Positions 47,701 through 55,312 are shown, counted from the first letter of the stretch. The stretch: 64,000 nt of DNA from Arthrobacter ruber (GCF_002954225.1 NZ_PPTH01000014.1:274812-338811); one strand, 5' to 3'. Translations and numbers: made by a program. Notes: generated by a model from the sequence alone, not told the origin.

Positions 47701-49069
47701 GTACATCGATGGGATTTTCGAGCACCACCGGTGGAACACCAGCGGTGCGTCCGGCGCCAACAACTACCTGCACGTTATGGACGGCGACCAGCGCGTTGCC
47801 CTTGTGAGGCGGGGACCAGCACATCCGGATGACTTCGGTCCACCCCTGCAATACCACTTCGGCGACCACCTAGGCAGCAGCACAGTCGTTCTCGACGCCA
47901 ACAATGGTTTCCTAAATCGCGAGGAATACACCCCGTATGGCGAGACCAGCTTCGGCAGTTTTGGCCGCAAGCGGTATCGCTTCACCTCGCGAGAGCGCGA
48001 CGAAGAGAGCGGGCTCTACTATCACGGTGCCCGATATTATTCCCCTGGGGTGGGCCGCTGGACAAGCTGTGACCCGCAACCGCTTGCTGATGGCACAAAT
48101 CCGTACCGATACGTCCGAAACGATCCGCTGGCATACCGGGATCCACATGGTACGCAGGCGGAGGCTCGGACTCAACGCCAGACGGGTTCCCGTACCGAAA
48201 GTGGATCAGATGCAGCCGCCGATGGATCCCCCGGCCCCATCGGTCGCGCCGCGGAGTGGCTCACTTCGCTGGATGTAGCTTTGCGAGACGCCTATAAGAC
48301 ATTGAACGTATCTAGAGCTGCTGCCGCTCATGCGGATGTTCGAGCCCTTAATGGCCTCCAACCCGGGGAAGCCGCCCGCATAGCCCAACAGACGAGTACG
48401 CTTCGAAATGTCCTTCGTGCAGAGACACAAGATAAGCTCACGCCCGGTGGCAGACTCCTGTCGAAGTTGTTGGACAAGGAGCAGAACTGGGCCAAGATCA
48501 CTGGGCGTTACGGCGATCCGTCCAATGAATCCCTTCCTGCAAGTAAACGTATCGCGATCGCCAACAAAATCATCGAAAAATCGCAAAGTACTTCCAAATG
48601 GATGAACAAATTCCAGTGGGTGGGCAAGGGAGTGATGGGACTTGGCGTGGCAGCATCCAGCCTTCAGATCTTGCACGGGGTAGAAAAAATATACTCTGGA
48701 CGCGGAGCGGAAGGGACCATAGATGTGGCGGAAGGCGCCACCAACGGCGGTCTAACGGTGGGTGTGTATGGTGGCGTGCGTTCGGGCGCCATCGCTGTTG
48801 AGGCGGGACTCAGCGCGAGCTTCCTCACGATTGGGGCTACTGGACTGGGGTCCGGCTCGGTCGCGTTCGCATTCACTGAAGTACGACGCTCAGCTTCGGG
48901 CGAGAAAACTGCGGCAGCGGAGGCGTCAGACTACTGGGCTGACCTTTACGTTTCAGGGGATCGGCAAGGTGGAGCCGCAGGATTCGGGAAAAAGGTAGCC
49001 GGAGGTGTGCTGGGTAGCCTCTCGGCCCTAATTTCCTTCGGGCAGGGAGACCTAGACTGGACTTTCTAA
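41798..49069 (+). CDS. TcB-TcC fusion toxin (SpvB/TcdB-Rhs)
   Basis: A 2423-aa protein joining TcB and TcC. In order: SpvB domain (1-330; GGGALHGIGETFAPDLFTGT, LSLSYSTGNGNGPFGLGW), five FG-GAP-like DxDGDG blades (about 412, 464, 520, 578, 628), TcdB middle domains (about 667-930; FYLSDQQSPSRW, YHHGYWDGAEREFRGFGRV, then PLLTKTWFHLG), Rhs/YD repeats (about 1130-2070) and the Rhs core RYYSPGVGRWTSCDP with NPYRYVRNDPLAYRDPHG ending at 2118. The Rhs shell should enclose the last 305 residues, which are the variable toxin: helical at first, then Gly-rich and hydrophobic (about 2275-2370). GGAGG precedes the ATG; it follows the TcA-like gene by 36 bases, so they form an operon. Confidence 0.9.
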   Translation: MSNKSGVAAQVISLPSGGGALHGIGETFAPDLFTGTGNLTVPITVPSGRNGFQPALSLSYSTGNGNGPFGLGWALSTPEITRKTSRGIPRYLDDSTDPDDHDTFLLSDAEDLVPVGQQSLGVTRFRPRTEGLFARIEHIRDGADMWRVQGRDGLVSRFGGTGSPDAVLADPRNPSKIFSWKLTETTDPFGNRIRYEYRRDHAEDGLRAWDQVYLETIRYVDYGDDAFLVSITFLYEDQPNPVSHFSHHRAGFEIRTRLRCKRIEIRTHPDNENHLTRSIDLTYLDDRVRIGELDAGLLPRNGISLLSQVRVTGHDGADTQELPPLEFGYSTFDPEGRRPQLVEGTGGTLMRRSLADEDLELVSLFGNGLPDIIEMNGGSRFWRNLGNGTYDAPRMMPEVPVGVRLGDPGTQFGDLNGDGRADLLTLDRGGYFPLSFTGRWSPRGFVRYATPPSVPFDDGNLRLVDLDGDGVVDALRTGSNFQLFFNDPVHGWGAVATRPRGPLEEFPDVTFDNPRVKLADLSGDGLQDIVLIGQGRVDYWPSLGHGRWGARISMANSPLFEDQLLPGVQFDPRRVLLGDVDGDGLDDLIYVEPGRVTIWINQNGNSWSDPIRIENTPSFPDIDAVRLVDLLGNGTAGILWTSNSPGATLALHRFLDLTGAVKPYLLEMMTNNIGAVTRIRYASSTNFYLSDQQSPSRWQTPLPFPVQVVARTTVLDEISRSKLTTSYRYHHGYWDGAEREFRGFGRVDQLDTEQHVDEFNNPDLADEDSKVDPVRQSQFAPPLLTKTWFHLGPVGDEFADRFEADFTGEYWTDDPQFLPRPVATQQMLAVMTAVQRADALRTLRGQTMRTEIYAVDGSEGQLRPFTVTEWQYGIREESPPPDRGSDRQRIFFPHVDGQRTTQWERGADPMIQFAFSEDYDSFGLARRQFIVAVPRGRDFRVTSEHGNPYLGTTTTSTFAQRDDQLYMVDRVAKVTVHEIVNDGSLTLLELRREIADGTAELSVIGETRTYYDGQPFTGLELGRLGDFGAPVRTEILVLTEKILKDAYRLDSGGSAIPPYFALGEAPAWTAEYPQEFRDHTAPHAGYTIAPVDSVDSVEIMGFYVSQNRRQYDFHAEPATGRGLLTGFRNQIGGEAQVEYDNVGLLPKRVTDPAGMVTQVVHNYRVLQPGLVTDENGNRTAYTYTPLGLPGSTSVMGKEEEIVGDTVQTPSTKFVYDFSQQPVAVRTIRRVAHISDSTSPEEQRAASIESVQYSDGFGRLVQTRAQADDVRWGDPLFGSLVRAEAQGSSTPQQEVTGVLRGAEPNVVVSGWQVYDNKGRVVEKYEPFFASGWRYEQPSEAQRGQCVSMLYDARGRLASTRHPDGAEELVVCGVPADLSAPNRFTPTPWEVYTYDANDNAGRTSAVKASGYRDHWNTPMSCIVDALGRVVDRTERHREPGADSPVSDIKTEFSYDVLGNMVGVTDASGRFAMRNVYDFMGRPLRVVQLDEGVRRIVLDAAGNVVEIRDDKDALHLQAYDVLLRPIRRWARDEISEPVSLRERLEYGDRGDAQQLAQERAENKAMNRLGKIHRHFDESGLLVFARYDFKQNVVHRVRQVIADEVLLGVFPNPVQPRPDWAVKPYRVDWHSLAGTNQLEEAVLDSTIYETSATFDALNRISTTRLPADVTGHRSELRPIYNRAGGLEQVELDGQTLVARIVYNAAGQRTLVASGNGVLTRYDFDPRSRRLLRLRSERYAQPDPLTYRPGGNALQDVAYRYDLAGNVLELIDRAPGSGVRGNPEAGLVDDPQLRSSVVDGNALVRRFKYDPLYRLISATGRECSGLPSPQPWRDDPRCGSAGGIASPANAAEVTVGYAETYRYDAVGNLVRLRHTNSGAAWVRQFALFPGTNRLHTLGSGAASFTYTFDQCGNMTGESTSRHFDWDYGNRLKAYRTQVGNEEPSVYVQYLYDASGERVKKLTRRQGGIAESATYIDGIFEHHRWNTSGASGANNYLHVMDGDQRVALVRRGPAHPDDFGPPLQYHFGDHLGSSTVVLDANNGFLNREEYTPYGETSFGSFGRKRYRFTSRERDEESGLYYHGARYYSPGVGRWTSCDPQPLADGTNPYRYVRNDPLAYRDPHGTQAEARTQRQTGSRTESGSDAAADGSPGPIGRAAEWLTSLDVALRDAYKTLNVSRAAAAHADVRALNGLQPGEAARIAQQTSTLRNVLRAETQDKLTPGGRLLSKLLDKEQNWAKITGRYGDPSNESLPASKRIAIANKIIEKSQSTSKWMNKFQWVGKGVMGLGVAASSLQILHGVEKIYSGRGAEGTIDVAEGATNGGLTVGVYGGVRSGAIAVEAGLSASFLTIGATGLGSGSVAFAFTEVRRSASGEKTAAAEASDYWADLYVSGDRQGGAAGFGKKVAGGVLGSLSALISFGQGDLDWTF

Positions 49070-49079
49070 GGAAGACTCA

Positions 49080-49255
49080 ATAGTGATGACCTCAAATCGC
49101 CGCGGGACTTCATCCTCCTGCTCCAGCAGCCGGATCCGCTTGCGCAGATCACGATTCTTCGACGTCGCGCTGCGTCATTTCGTCAGGTTCACGTGATGAA
49201 CACCGAAATCTTGGGCAATCTGCTCGATTGTCACTCCGGGCTCGCGGTTCGCGAA
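49080..49255 (-). pseudogene. IS3-family OrfA transposase remnant
   Basis: On the minus strand the translation reads REPGVTIEQIAQDFGVH then, after a stop, RDLRKRIRLLEQEDEVPRR. These match the helix-turn-helix and the leucine-zipper of IS3-family OrfA proteins (typical 'ELRELRKRIRLLEQENEVLRR'). The catalytic OrfB and terminal repeats are not seen. It separates the Tc-like operon from the patatin gene. Confidence 0.7.
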
Positions 49256-49268
49256 AGAAGAATTCCAA

Positions 49269-50459
49269 ATGAACTATGAGGAACTTACCGCCGCAGGACA
49301 TCTACGTAATGACGGTCGACCCAAAAGGATCTTGGCGCTGGACGGGGGCGGGCTCCGGGGAGTACTAAGCCTAGGAATTTTGGAACGGCTCGAGGACCTC
49401 TTGCGGAGACGCCACGGCGGCGATCAGGACTTTCGGTTATGCCACTACTTCGACCTGATTGCCGGCACCTCCACAGGCGCTATCATCGCGGCCGCGCTGG
49501 CTCAAGGCTGGAGCGTCGGGGAGCTCAGGAGAAAGTATTTCAGCCTCGGAGAGCGAGTTTTCGAGAGGAGTCTCTTCCGTAAGGGCTTTCTCCGCGCCAA
49601 GTACGACGATCAATTACTGACAGCTCAGCTGAAGGAGCTCTTCGGTGCAGACACCACCCTGGGCAGCGACCGGCTCCTGACGGGATTGCTCATCGTCACC
49701 AAACGCCTGGACACCGGCAGTCCCTGGCCGGTAAGCAACAACCCCAGCGGCAAGTATTTCAGCGCCGGTCTAAACGGCAGGCTCGGCAACGGCGAATATC
49801 GGCTGTGGCAGGTTGTCCGCGCATCCACCGCGGCGCCGTCGTATTTTGAGCCCGAGACCATCACCATTAGCGGTCCAGAGGATTGGGATCCTGTGGTCGG
49901 CAACTTTGTCGATGGCGGCGTTAGCCCGTTCAACAACCCGGCCCTGCAGGCACTCATGTACGCCACTTTGGAGGGCTATCGGATTGGCTGGCCCACGGGA
50001 GCCCATAGACTGCTCCTGGTATCAGTCGGGACCGGTTCGACCGACCCCGTCATTAAAAAGAGCGCCCTGGCCGCGAGTCACGCTGTCAGCGCGTTGATGT
50101 CGGTGATGAGGGACTGCGCCATGCTGCAGGAAACTATGCTGCAGTGGATGTCAGCCAGCACCACCGCCCGACACCTCGACCGGGATCTCGGGGACCTGGG
50201 CAATGACCTCCTTTGCGGAACACCGCTGCTGACCTACTTACGCTATGACGTTGACTTGAGCCTTGAGAACATTCTGAAGCTAGACGAAAGCTTGGCGGAC
50301 CCGGACAGAACTGCATCCCTCACCGAGATGGATGCCCCGGAAAACATGGAAACGCTCCATCGTCTCGGCATTCTGGCCGGCAAGCGCGACGTGCACGAAA
50401 GCGATTTCGATCAGATCTTCGACCTTCCGTCGACCCCAACAGATCGGACCAACGCATGA
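49269..50459 (+). CDS. Patatin-like phospholipase
   Basis: A 396-aa patatin-fold lipase predicted to cleave membrane phospholipids. All key elements are present: the oxyanion loop DGGGLRG (25-31), nucleophile Ser68 in GTSTG, and the Asp215-Gly-Gly dyad in VDGG. There is no signal peptide, so it acts in the cytoplasm or is delivered otherwise. Related enzymes are effectors of CBASS anti-phage systems (CapV), but no cyclase is present here. The stop overlaps the next gene by 4 bases. It may belong to defence or to the toxin cargo. Confidence 0.9.
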   Translation: MNYEELTAAGHLRNDGRPKRILALDGGGLRGVLSLGILERLEDLLRRRHGGDQDFRLCHYFDLIAGTSTGAIIAAALAQGWSVGELRRKYFSLGERVFERSLFRKGFLRAKYDDQLLTAQLKELFGADTTLGSDRLLTGLLIVTKRLDTGSPWPVSNNPSGKYFSAGLNGRLGNGEYRLWQVVRASTAAPSYFEPETITISGPEDWDPVVGNFVDGGVSPFNNPALQALMYATLEGYRIGWPTGAHRLLLVSVGTGSTDPVIKKSALAASHAVSALMSVMRDCAMLQETMLQWMSASTTARHLDRDLGDLGNDLLCGTPLLTYLRYDVDLSLENILKLDESLADPDRTASLTEMDAPENMETLHRLGILAGKRDVHESDFDQIFDLPSTPTDRTNA

Positions 50460-50845
50460 ACATACGCAAACAATACCGCCGCACGCCGGACCAGCATGTT
50501 GTTGCCATACCGCTGCGCCTGGACACCCCGGGGTTCAGCTATCGCAAATGGGGGGCAGAGCAGCACTGCAAGCCTGGCGACTGGCTCGTTGACAACGACG
50601 GCGACATTTACACTGTCGACGCCGATGTCTTTGCTGCCACCTATCGACAGCTAAGTCTGGGGGCGTACGTGAAAACCAGTCCCGTCTGGGCAGAGCAAGC
50701 GGTCAAGTCCGGCAGCATCGCCACCAAGGAAGGTCGCACGCACTACTTCAAGGGCGACTACGTCGTATTCAACAACGAAGACGGCACCGATGGCTACGCC
50801 ATGAGCGCCGAGAAGTTCGAATCCCGCTACGAACCGGACGACTAG
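50456..50845 (+). CDS. Small two-repeat protein coupled to patatin
   Basis: A 129-aa protein beginning on an ATG that overlaps the patatin stop (ATGA). It contains two related halves: KPGDWLVDNDGDIYTVDADV and FKGDYVVFNNEDGTDGYAMS, each 'GDxxVxN.DG' followed by an aromatic 'F...Y' helix (FAATYRQL, FESRYEPD). I recall similar 'PGDY' modules only as uncharacterised small domains. A partner, inhibitor or sensor of the phospholipase is a reasonable guess from the coupling, nothing more. Confidence 0.6.
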   Translation: MNIRKQYRRTPDQHVVAIPLRLDTPGFSYRKWGAEQHCKPGDWLVDNDGDIYTVDADVFAATYRQLSLGAYVKTSPVWAEQAVKSGSIATKEGRTHYFKGDYVVFNNEDGTDGYAMSAEKFESRYEPDD

Positions 50846-50885
50846 GCGCGGCGGAGAAACTCCCACAGGGTGAAAGAGGGACGCT

Positions 50886-51030
50886 ATGCGCTTGTTCGTC
50901 ATTCGGGGCTTCGGATTCCACAGGGACTCTTCAGGCGAGAAGATAGATTTCGCCCGTGTTCATGACGTACTTATCGCACCTGCCATGGGGCGGTGCGGAC
51001 CTACCGGCGGCACCAACACGGACACTTTTC
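50886..51030 (+). pseudogene. Truncated N-terminus of a TRAF-binding/TPR-type protein
   Basis: After GTGAAAGAGG the frame from 50886 reads MRLFVIRGFGFHRDSSGEKI then DFARVHDVLIAPAMGRCG and GGTNTDTF, which I recall as the opening of bacterial proteins with a nucleotide-hydrolase-like N-terminus and TPR repeats (MRxFVIRGFG...IDFxxVHxxLIxPAL). The rest of the frame to 51212 looks random. The 200 bases before the next gene contain nothing else I recognise. Confidence 0.4.
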
Positions 51031-51228
51031 CGGTGCTGAGGAGGCAGGAGAGTTGCACTCCACTCCTCGGCGACTCGCTCACGACCTTCTCAGCAACTGA
51101 CGTCTTTCCTCAGTGCCCCCTCGGCAGCCCTTGGCCTGTCCCTCCCGCTCAATCTTGGCCCGGGTTCATCTACAGAAAGTTTCATGACAGCGGGGTCAAG
51201 TCCTGCCCATGAACGGAAAGATGGGGAC

Positions 51229-54200
51229 ATGAAATCAGATGCAGGACCGCAGTGGCAGGTGTTCATCTCCCACACCTCCGAGCTCCAAGAATACCCACAG
51301 GGCGGGTCGTACATCGATGCGGTGAAAGGAGCTATCTCACGTGCGGGGCACGTTATCGTGGACATGGCCGAGTTTCCCTCCACGAACGCGCCACCGGCTG
51401 AGGAGTGCATCCGGCGCGCCCAGGACTGCGATGTGTTTCTCGGGGTTCTCGGCGCCCGCTACGGCTCATGGGTGAAAGGTGGCCCCAACCTCTCTTACAC
51501 AGAACTTGAATACGAAGCCGCCACCGAGGCCGACAAGCCGCGTCTGATGTTCGCGATCGACCTGGATGCCCCTAGTTTGGGAATCCCTCCCAATCAACTC
51601 ATCGACCCGGAGTGCTGGAAGCAGCAGAAGGCCTTCCGTGACCGGATCACCGGCATGACCCAACGGTTCACCAACCCCGATCATTTGGCCATGTTGGTAG
51701 CTGACTCCCTGCAGAAGGAGAAGGAGCGACAAGCCGAAGAAGCCAGAAAACGCATAGATAACGACATCGATAAGGAGCGGCAACCCGCTTCTCAGCCAGC
51801 GGCACGGGCCTCAAAATTTATCAATCGTCCCCCCGCCACAGCTCCAATCTGGTTCCAGGACCGGGTCGTGGAAACCGGTCTGACTGCCAACTGGCTGACA
51901 GACCCGGGTACACGGATGATTACTATCATAGGCCGGGGCGGAATGGGCAAGACCGCGATAGTCTGCCGTCTGCTCAAAGCCCTGGAAGCCGGCCAACTGC
52001 CTGACCTAACCCAAAGGCCGGTCTCTACGGCGGTGGGCGGCATCGTCTATCTCAGTCCCACGGGCGACCACGGAGTCAGCTACCCGCACTTAGTCAACGA
52101 TTTGTGCAAGCTCCTGCCGCCCAACATCGTTCAAATTATCAAGACACAAAACCAGGACCCACGCAACAGTCCCACCCAGATCATGCGGGCAGTTCTCGCC
52201 GCCCTGCCCCGCGATGAAGGACCGGTCATCGTGCTGCTGGACAACCTAGAGTCCGTCATGAATACCGCCCAGGAACGCCTAGCGGAGGGCGCCTTGCACG
52301 AGGCCCTGCAGACGGTGCTGAGTACCGCTGAACACCCGTTGAAACTTTTGGTAACCACCAGGGTGGCCCCGACCGGTTTGCTGGAAGTCCAGCCCGGCGC
52401 CCAGCAACAAATCTGGTTGGAGGAGGGCTTGGGCCCCAAGGACGCCCGAACCGTGCTGCGAGCACTGGACCCCGGCGGATCGCTGGGCTTGGAACAGGCT
52501 ACCGATAAGGTTTTGAACCAGCTGCAGGAGCATACCCGCGGTTTCCCTCGGGCCTTAGAAGCCGTTAAGGGCATCTTGGCGGCAAACCGCCCAAAACTCA
52601 CTCCGCAGAACCTGGTGCAGCGCACCGCCGACCTGCCCGCGAATAAGGTGGTGGAGGCGTTGGTGGGACAGGCCTACCAAGCACTGGACGCCAGGGACCA
52701 ACGGGTGATGCAGGCCGTGGCCGTTTATCCCAGTCCCGTGGCTGCGGTTGGGGTTGATTTCCTGCTTCAACCTTACGACCCCACGATCAACACCACCCCG
52801 ATTCTAGACCGGTTGGTGCGCTGGCAACTGGTTCGCTACGACCCAGGCCACGACCACTACTACCTGCACCCGGTCGACCGCGACTACGCCCATGCCCAGA
52901 TCCCCCTCGAAGCTTTGGAGGGCACCGAATTCGCCCACCCGCTGGCGGCATTCCAGGCCCGGGCCGCGGACTACTACGCCCAGATCCGCACCCCGCGCGA
53001 GGTATGGCATTCGATCGATGATGTCTTTCCCCAATTGGCGGAGTTCGAGCTGCGCTGCGAGGTCGGCGGCTACGACACCGCCGCCGAGGTGCTCGACGAC
53101 ATCGACGGTGAACTGCAGACATGGGGCCATTACCGCACCGTGATTGAACTTCACACTCGCCTTCACGGGCACCTCACCGATTCTGGCCAAAATATGCGTC
53201 ACTTGCTTGTTATGGGCAACTGCCAGCACACCCTCGGAAACTACCCTGAAGCAGCAGATTTGTACGACGACCTATTGGTCTCGGCCCACGAGAACAATGA
53301 CCCTTGGAACAGAGCTGCAGCTTTAGGCAGCCTCGCTCGTTGCCATTACGCTTTGGATCGCTACCCGCAGGCCATTGAACTGCTTACTCAGGCTCTGGCC
53401 ATCAACCGCGAAATCCGCAACCGCTCCGGAGAAGCCACCAACCTAGGCAACCTTGGGGGCTGCCATGCCGTCCAGGGCAACTACCCGAGAGCTATCGAAC
53501 TACTCACCCAGGCCCTGGCCATCAACCGCGAAATCCGCAACCGCTCCGGAGAAGCCACCAACCAAGGCAGCCTCGGTTACTGCCACGCCGTCCAGGGCAA
53601 CTACCCGAGAGCTATCGAACTGCACACCCAGGCCCTGGCCATCAACCGCGAAATCGGCAACCGCTCCGGAGAAGCCACCAACCTGGGCAACCTCGGGGCC
53701 TGCCACACCGACCAGAGCGATTACCCCAAGGCTATCGAACTGCACACCCAGGCCCTGGCCATCAACCGCGAAATCGGCAACCGCTCCGGAGAAGCCACCA
53801 ACCTGGGCAGCCTCGGGGCCTGCAACGCCTACCAGGGCGATTACCCCAAGGCTATCGAGCTGCACACCCAGGCCCTGGCCATCAACCGCGAAATCGGCAA
53901 CCGCTCCGGAGAAGCCACCAACCTGGACAGCCTCGGGGCCTGCCACGCCGTCCAAGGGGACTACCCCAAGGCCATCGAGCTGCACACCCAGGCCCAGGCC
54001 ATCAACCGCGAGACCGGCAACCGCCGAGGAGAAGCCACCAACTTGGGCAGCCTCGGTTACTGCCACGCCGACCTGGGCGACTACCCCAAGGCCATCGAGC
54101 TGCACACCCAGGCCCAGGCCATCAACCGCGAGATCGGCAACCGCCGAGGAGAAGCCGCCAACCTGGGCAGCCTTGGCTACTGCCACGCCGTCCAAGGCGA

Positions 54201-54843
54201 CTACACCAAGGCCATCGAGCTGCACACCCAGGCCCAGGCCATCAACCGCGAGACCGGTGGTCCCTATGTAGAAGCAGCAGTTCTAAACTTCATAACGGAG
54301 AGCCTAGTCAGTACGGGGAACCCACAATCTGTTGTTGTCTTGCTCGAGGAAGCGCTGGACCTCGCGGAAACCATCGATCACAGCCAGATCTTGGAGGAGA
54401 CAAGGTCACAGCTGGCCGAGATGCGGCTCAAATTGGGGGTACCCGCCTTAGCGCTCCCGCTCATCGCTCAGGGCCGAAAGTTCATTTATCCGCCCCAGCA
54501 ACAACAACTCTGGTGCCTAAAGGGCATCGCCCTCTCGGCCCTAAAGCAATTTGAACAAGCCCACTCGGCCTTCTTGGAGGCGGTTCACGGGACCGACCGC
54601 CTACTGGGCTTGGCGCCGACCAACGTGAGTGCTTTGACCGTCCGCGCCCTGGCTTACTGCGGGCTTGCACTAACCGGTGCCCCGCACCGGAGGGACGAAG
54701 CAGTACAAGAACTAGGCCAATTGCGCGCCGCGATCAGTGACGCGACCGGAATCCTCACCGATGTAAAAGCCCTGCTCATGGTGCTATCCACAAACGACCC
54801 TGAGGGGATCCTGAAACCGGCTTGGGTAGTTCTACAACAGTGA
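51229..54843 (+). CDS. DUF4062 / NB-ARC / TPR STAND ATPase
   Basis: A 1204-aa NLR-like protein. N-terminal DUF4062 (about 8-110; VFISHTSELQEYPQGGSY and DVFLGVLGARYGSW), a charged helix (about 165-190), then an NB-ARC ATPase with Walker A GRGGMGKTA at 235-243 and Walker B VIVLLDN at 333-339, a winged-helix-like region, and C-terminal TPRs (about 650-1020) with eight 40-residue units that are almost identical. STAND proteins with such layouts sense phage or stress through the repeats and fire the N-terminal effector. ATG 51229 is chosen because DUF4062 normally starts near the N-terminus; ATG 51184 is possible. Confidence 0.85.
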   Translation: MKSDAGPQWQVFISHTSELQEYPQGGSYIDAVKGAISRAGHVIVDMAEFPSTNAPPAEECIRRAQDCDVFLGVLGARYGSWVKGGPNLSYTELEYEAATEADKPRLMFAIDLDAPSLGIPPNQLIDPECWKQQKAFRDRITGMTQRFTNPDHLAMLVADSLQKEKERQAEEARKRIDNDIDKERQPASQPAARASKFINRPPATAPIWFQDRVVETGLTANWLTDPGTRMITIIGRGGMGKTAIVCRLLKALEAGQLPDLTQRPVSTAVGGIVYLSPTGDHGVSYPHLVNDLCKLLPPNIVQIIKTQNQDPRNSPTQIMRAVLAALPRDEGPVIVLLDNLESVMNTAQERLAEGALHEALQTVLSTAEHPLKLLVTTRVAPTGLLEVQPGAQQQIWLEEGLGPKDARTVLRALDPGGSLGLEQATDKVLNQLQEHTRGFPRALEAVKGILAANRPKLTPQNLVQRTADLPANKVVEALVGQAYQALDARDQRVMQAVAVYPSPVAAVGVDFLLQPYDPTINTTPILDRLVRWQLVRYDPGHDHYYLHPVDRDYAHAQIPLEALEGTEFAHPLAAFQARAADYYAQIRTPREVWHSIDDVFPQLAEFELRCEVGGYDTAAEVLDDIDGELQTWGHYRTVIELHTRLHGHLTDSGQNMRHLLVMGNCQHTLGNYPEAADLYDDLLVSAHENNDPWNRAAALGSLARCHYALDRYPQAIELLTQALAINREIRNRSGEATNLGNLGGCHAVQGNYPRAIELLTQALAINREIRNRSGEATNQGSLGYCHAVQGNYPRAIELHTQALAINREIGNRSGEATNLGNLGACHTDQSDYPKAIELHTQALAINREIGNRSGEATNLGSLGACNAYQGDYPKAIELHTQALAINREIGNRSGEATNLDSLGACHAVQGDYPKAIELHTQAQAINRETGNRRGEATNLGSLGYCHADLGDYPKAIELHTQAQAINREIGNRRGEAANLGSLGYCHAVQGDYTKAIELHTQAQAINRETGGPYVEAAVLNFITESLVSTGNPQSVVVLLEEALDLAETIDHSQILEETRSQLAEMRLKLGVPALALPLIAQGRKFIYPPQQQQLWCLKGIALSALKQFEQAHSAFLEAVHGTDRLLGLAPTNVSALTVRALAYCGLALTGAPHRRDEAVQELGQLRAAISDATGILTDVKALLMVLSTNDPEGILKPAWVVLQQ
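53341..54260 (+). repeat. Eight tandem 120-bp TPR-coding repeats
   Basis: The phrase ATCAACCGCGA recurs at an exact 120-bp period at 53401, 53521, 53641, 53761, 53881, 54001, 54121 and 54241. Units are nearly identical at DNA level, including silent positions, and encode AIELHTQALAINREIGNRSG-type TPRs. The last three units share changes (CAGGCCCAGGCC, CGCCGAGGA), pointing to a second round of duplication. Confidence 0.95.
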
Positions 54844-55067
54844 TTCGAGTCAACACCAACCAGCTAAACCCTGTCACCCACTGGTCGAGTATTGACCAAG
54901 GCGCCGATGAGGACCGGATCGCACTCCAGGTTGCATTGGAGGGCAATCCAAGCTTTCCTGACTCCTTCCGCGCTGTTGATACAGCTTCGCGCAACCGAAC
55001 TGGAAATTCTCTTATGGGCGGTTCTGGGTTTAATGAAGACTCGCGCTATGTGATTTCTACCAGTTGA
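54840..55067 (+). CDS. Small protein coupled to the STAND gene (75 aa)
   Basis: GTG at 54840 overlaps the STAND stop by 4 bases (GTGA). The product reads VIRVNTNQLNPVTHWSSIDQ and continues acidic and polar. It ends 7 bases before the ISL3 remnant, so it may be truncated. No family is recognised; the overlap suggests a partner of the STAND protein. Confidence 0.4.
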   Translation: MIRVNTNQLNPVTHWSSIDQGADEDRIALQVALEGNPSFPDSFRAVDTASRNRTGNSLMGGSGFNEDSRYVISTS

Positions 55068-55073
55068 TCGTGG

Positions 55074-55312
55074 TTAGTTTTGCGGCTCATCGTAATTCAG
55101 GGTGTAGTCGTGGTCTGAAGCCGCCGGATCCAGGAGCGATCGGGCGATGTAGTTGGTAAGGTTCCGGAATCCGAGGGCTGAGCCGCGAAGGTGCTCGAGG
55201 TGCCTATTGACCGCCTCCGTGGGGCGGTTGCTGGTGCCGGGCCGTTCGAAGAACGCGAGGACATCGCCAGCACGCTGCTTCAGGGACCGACCGAGTCTGC
55301 GGATCTCTACCA
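55074..55312 (-). pseudogene. 3' fragment of an ISL3-family transposase
   Basis: The translation EIRRLGRSLKQRAGDVLAFF then RPGTSNRPTEAVNRHLEHLR and GSALGFRNLTNYIARSLL is the C-terminus of ISL3-family DDE transposases. The upstream three quarters of the transposase is missing; instead the frame runs back into an integrase N-terminus. No terminal inverted repeat was identified. Confidence 0.88.

Noticed and set aside
49269..50459. Patatin as part of a CBASS operon
   Set aside because: No cGAS-like cyclase, Cap2/Cap3 or HORMA/TRIP13 gene is present in the island.
53500..54225. 241-aa minus-strand repeat ORF
   Set aside because: Antisense reading of the TPR repeats.
53341..54260. Regular 120-bp repeats as a possible CRISPR or satellite array
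   Set aside because: They are in frame, encode TPR units, and there are no variable spacers or cas genes.
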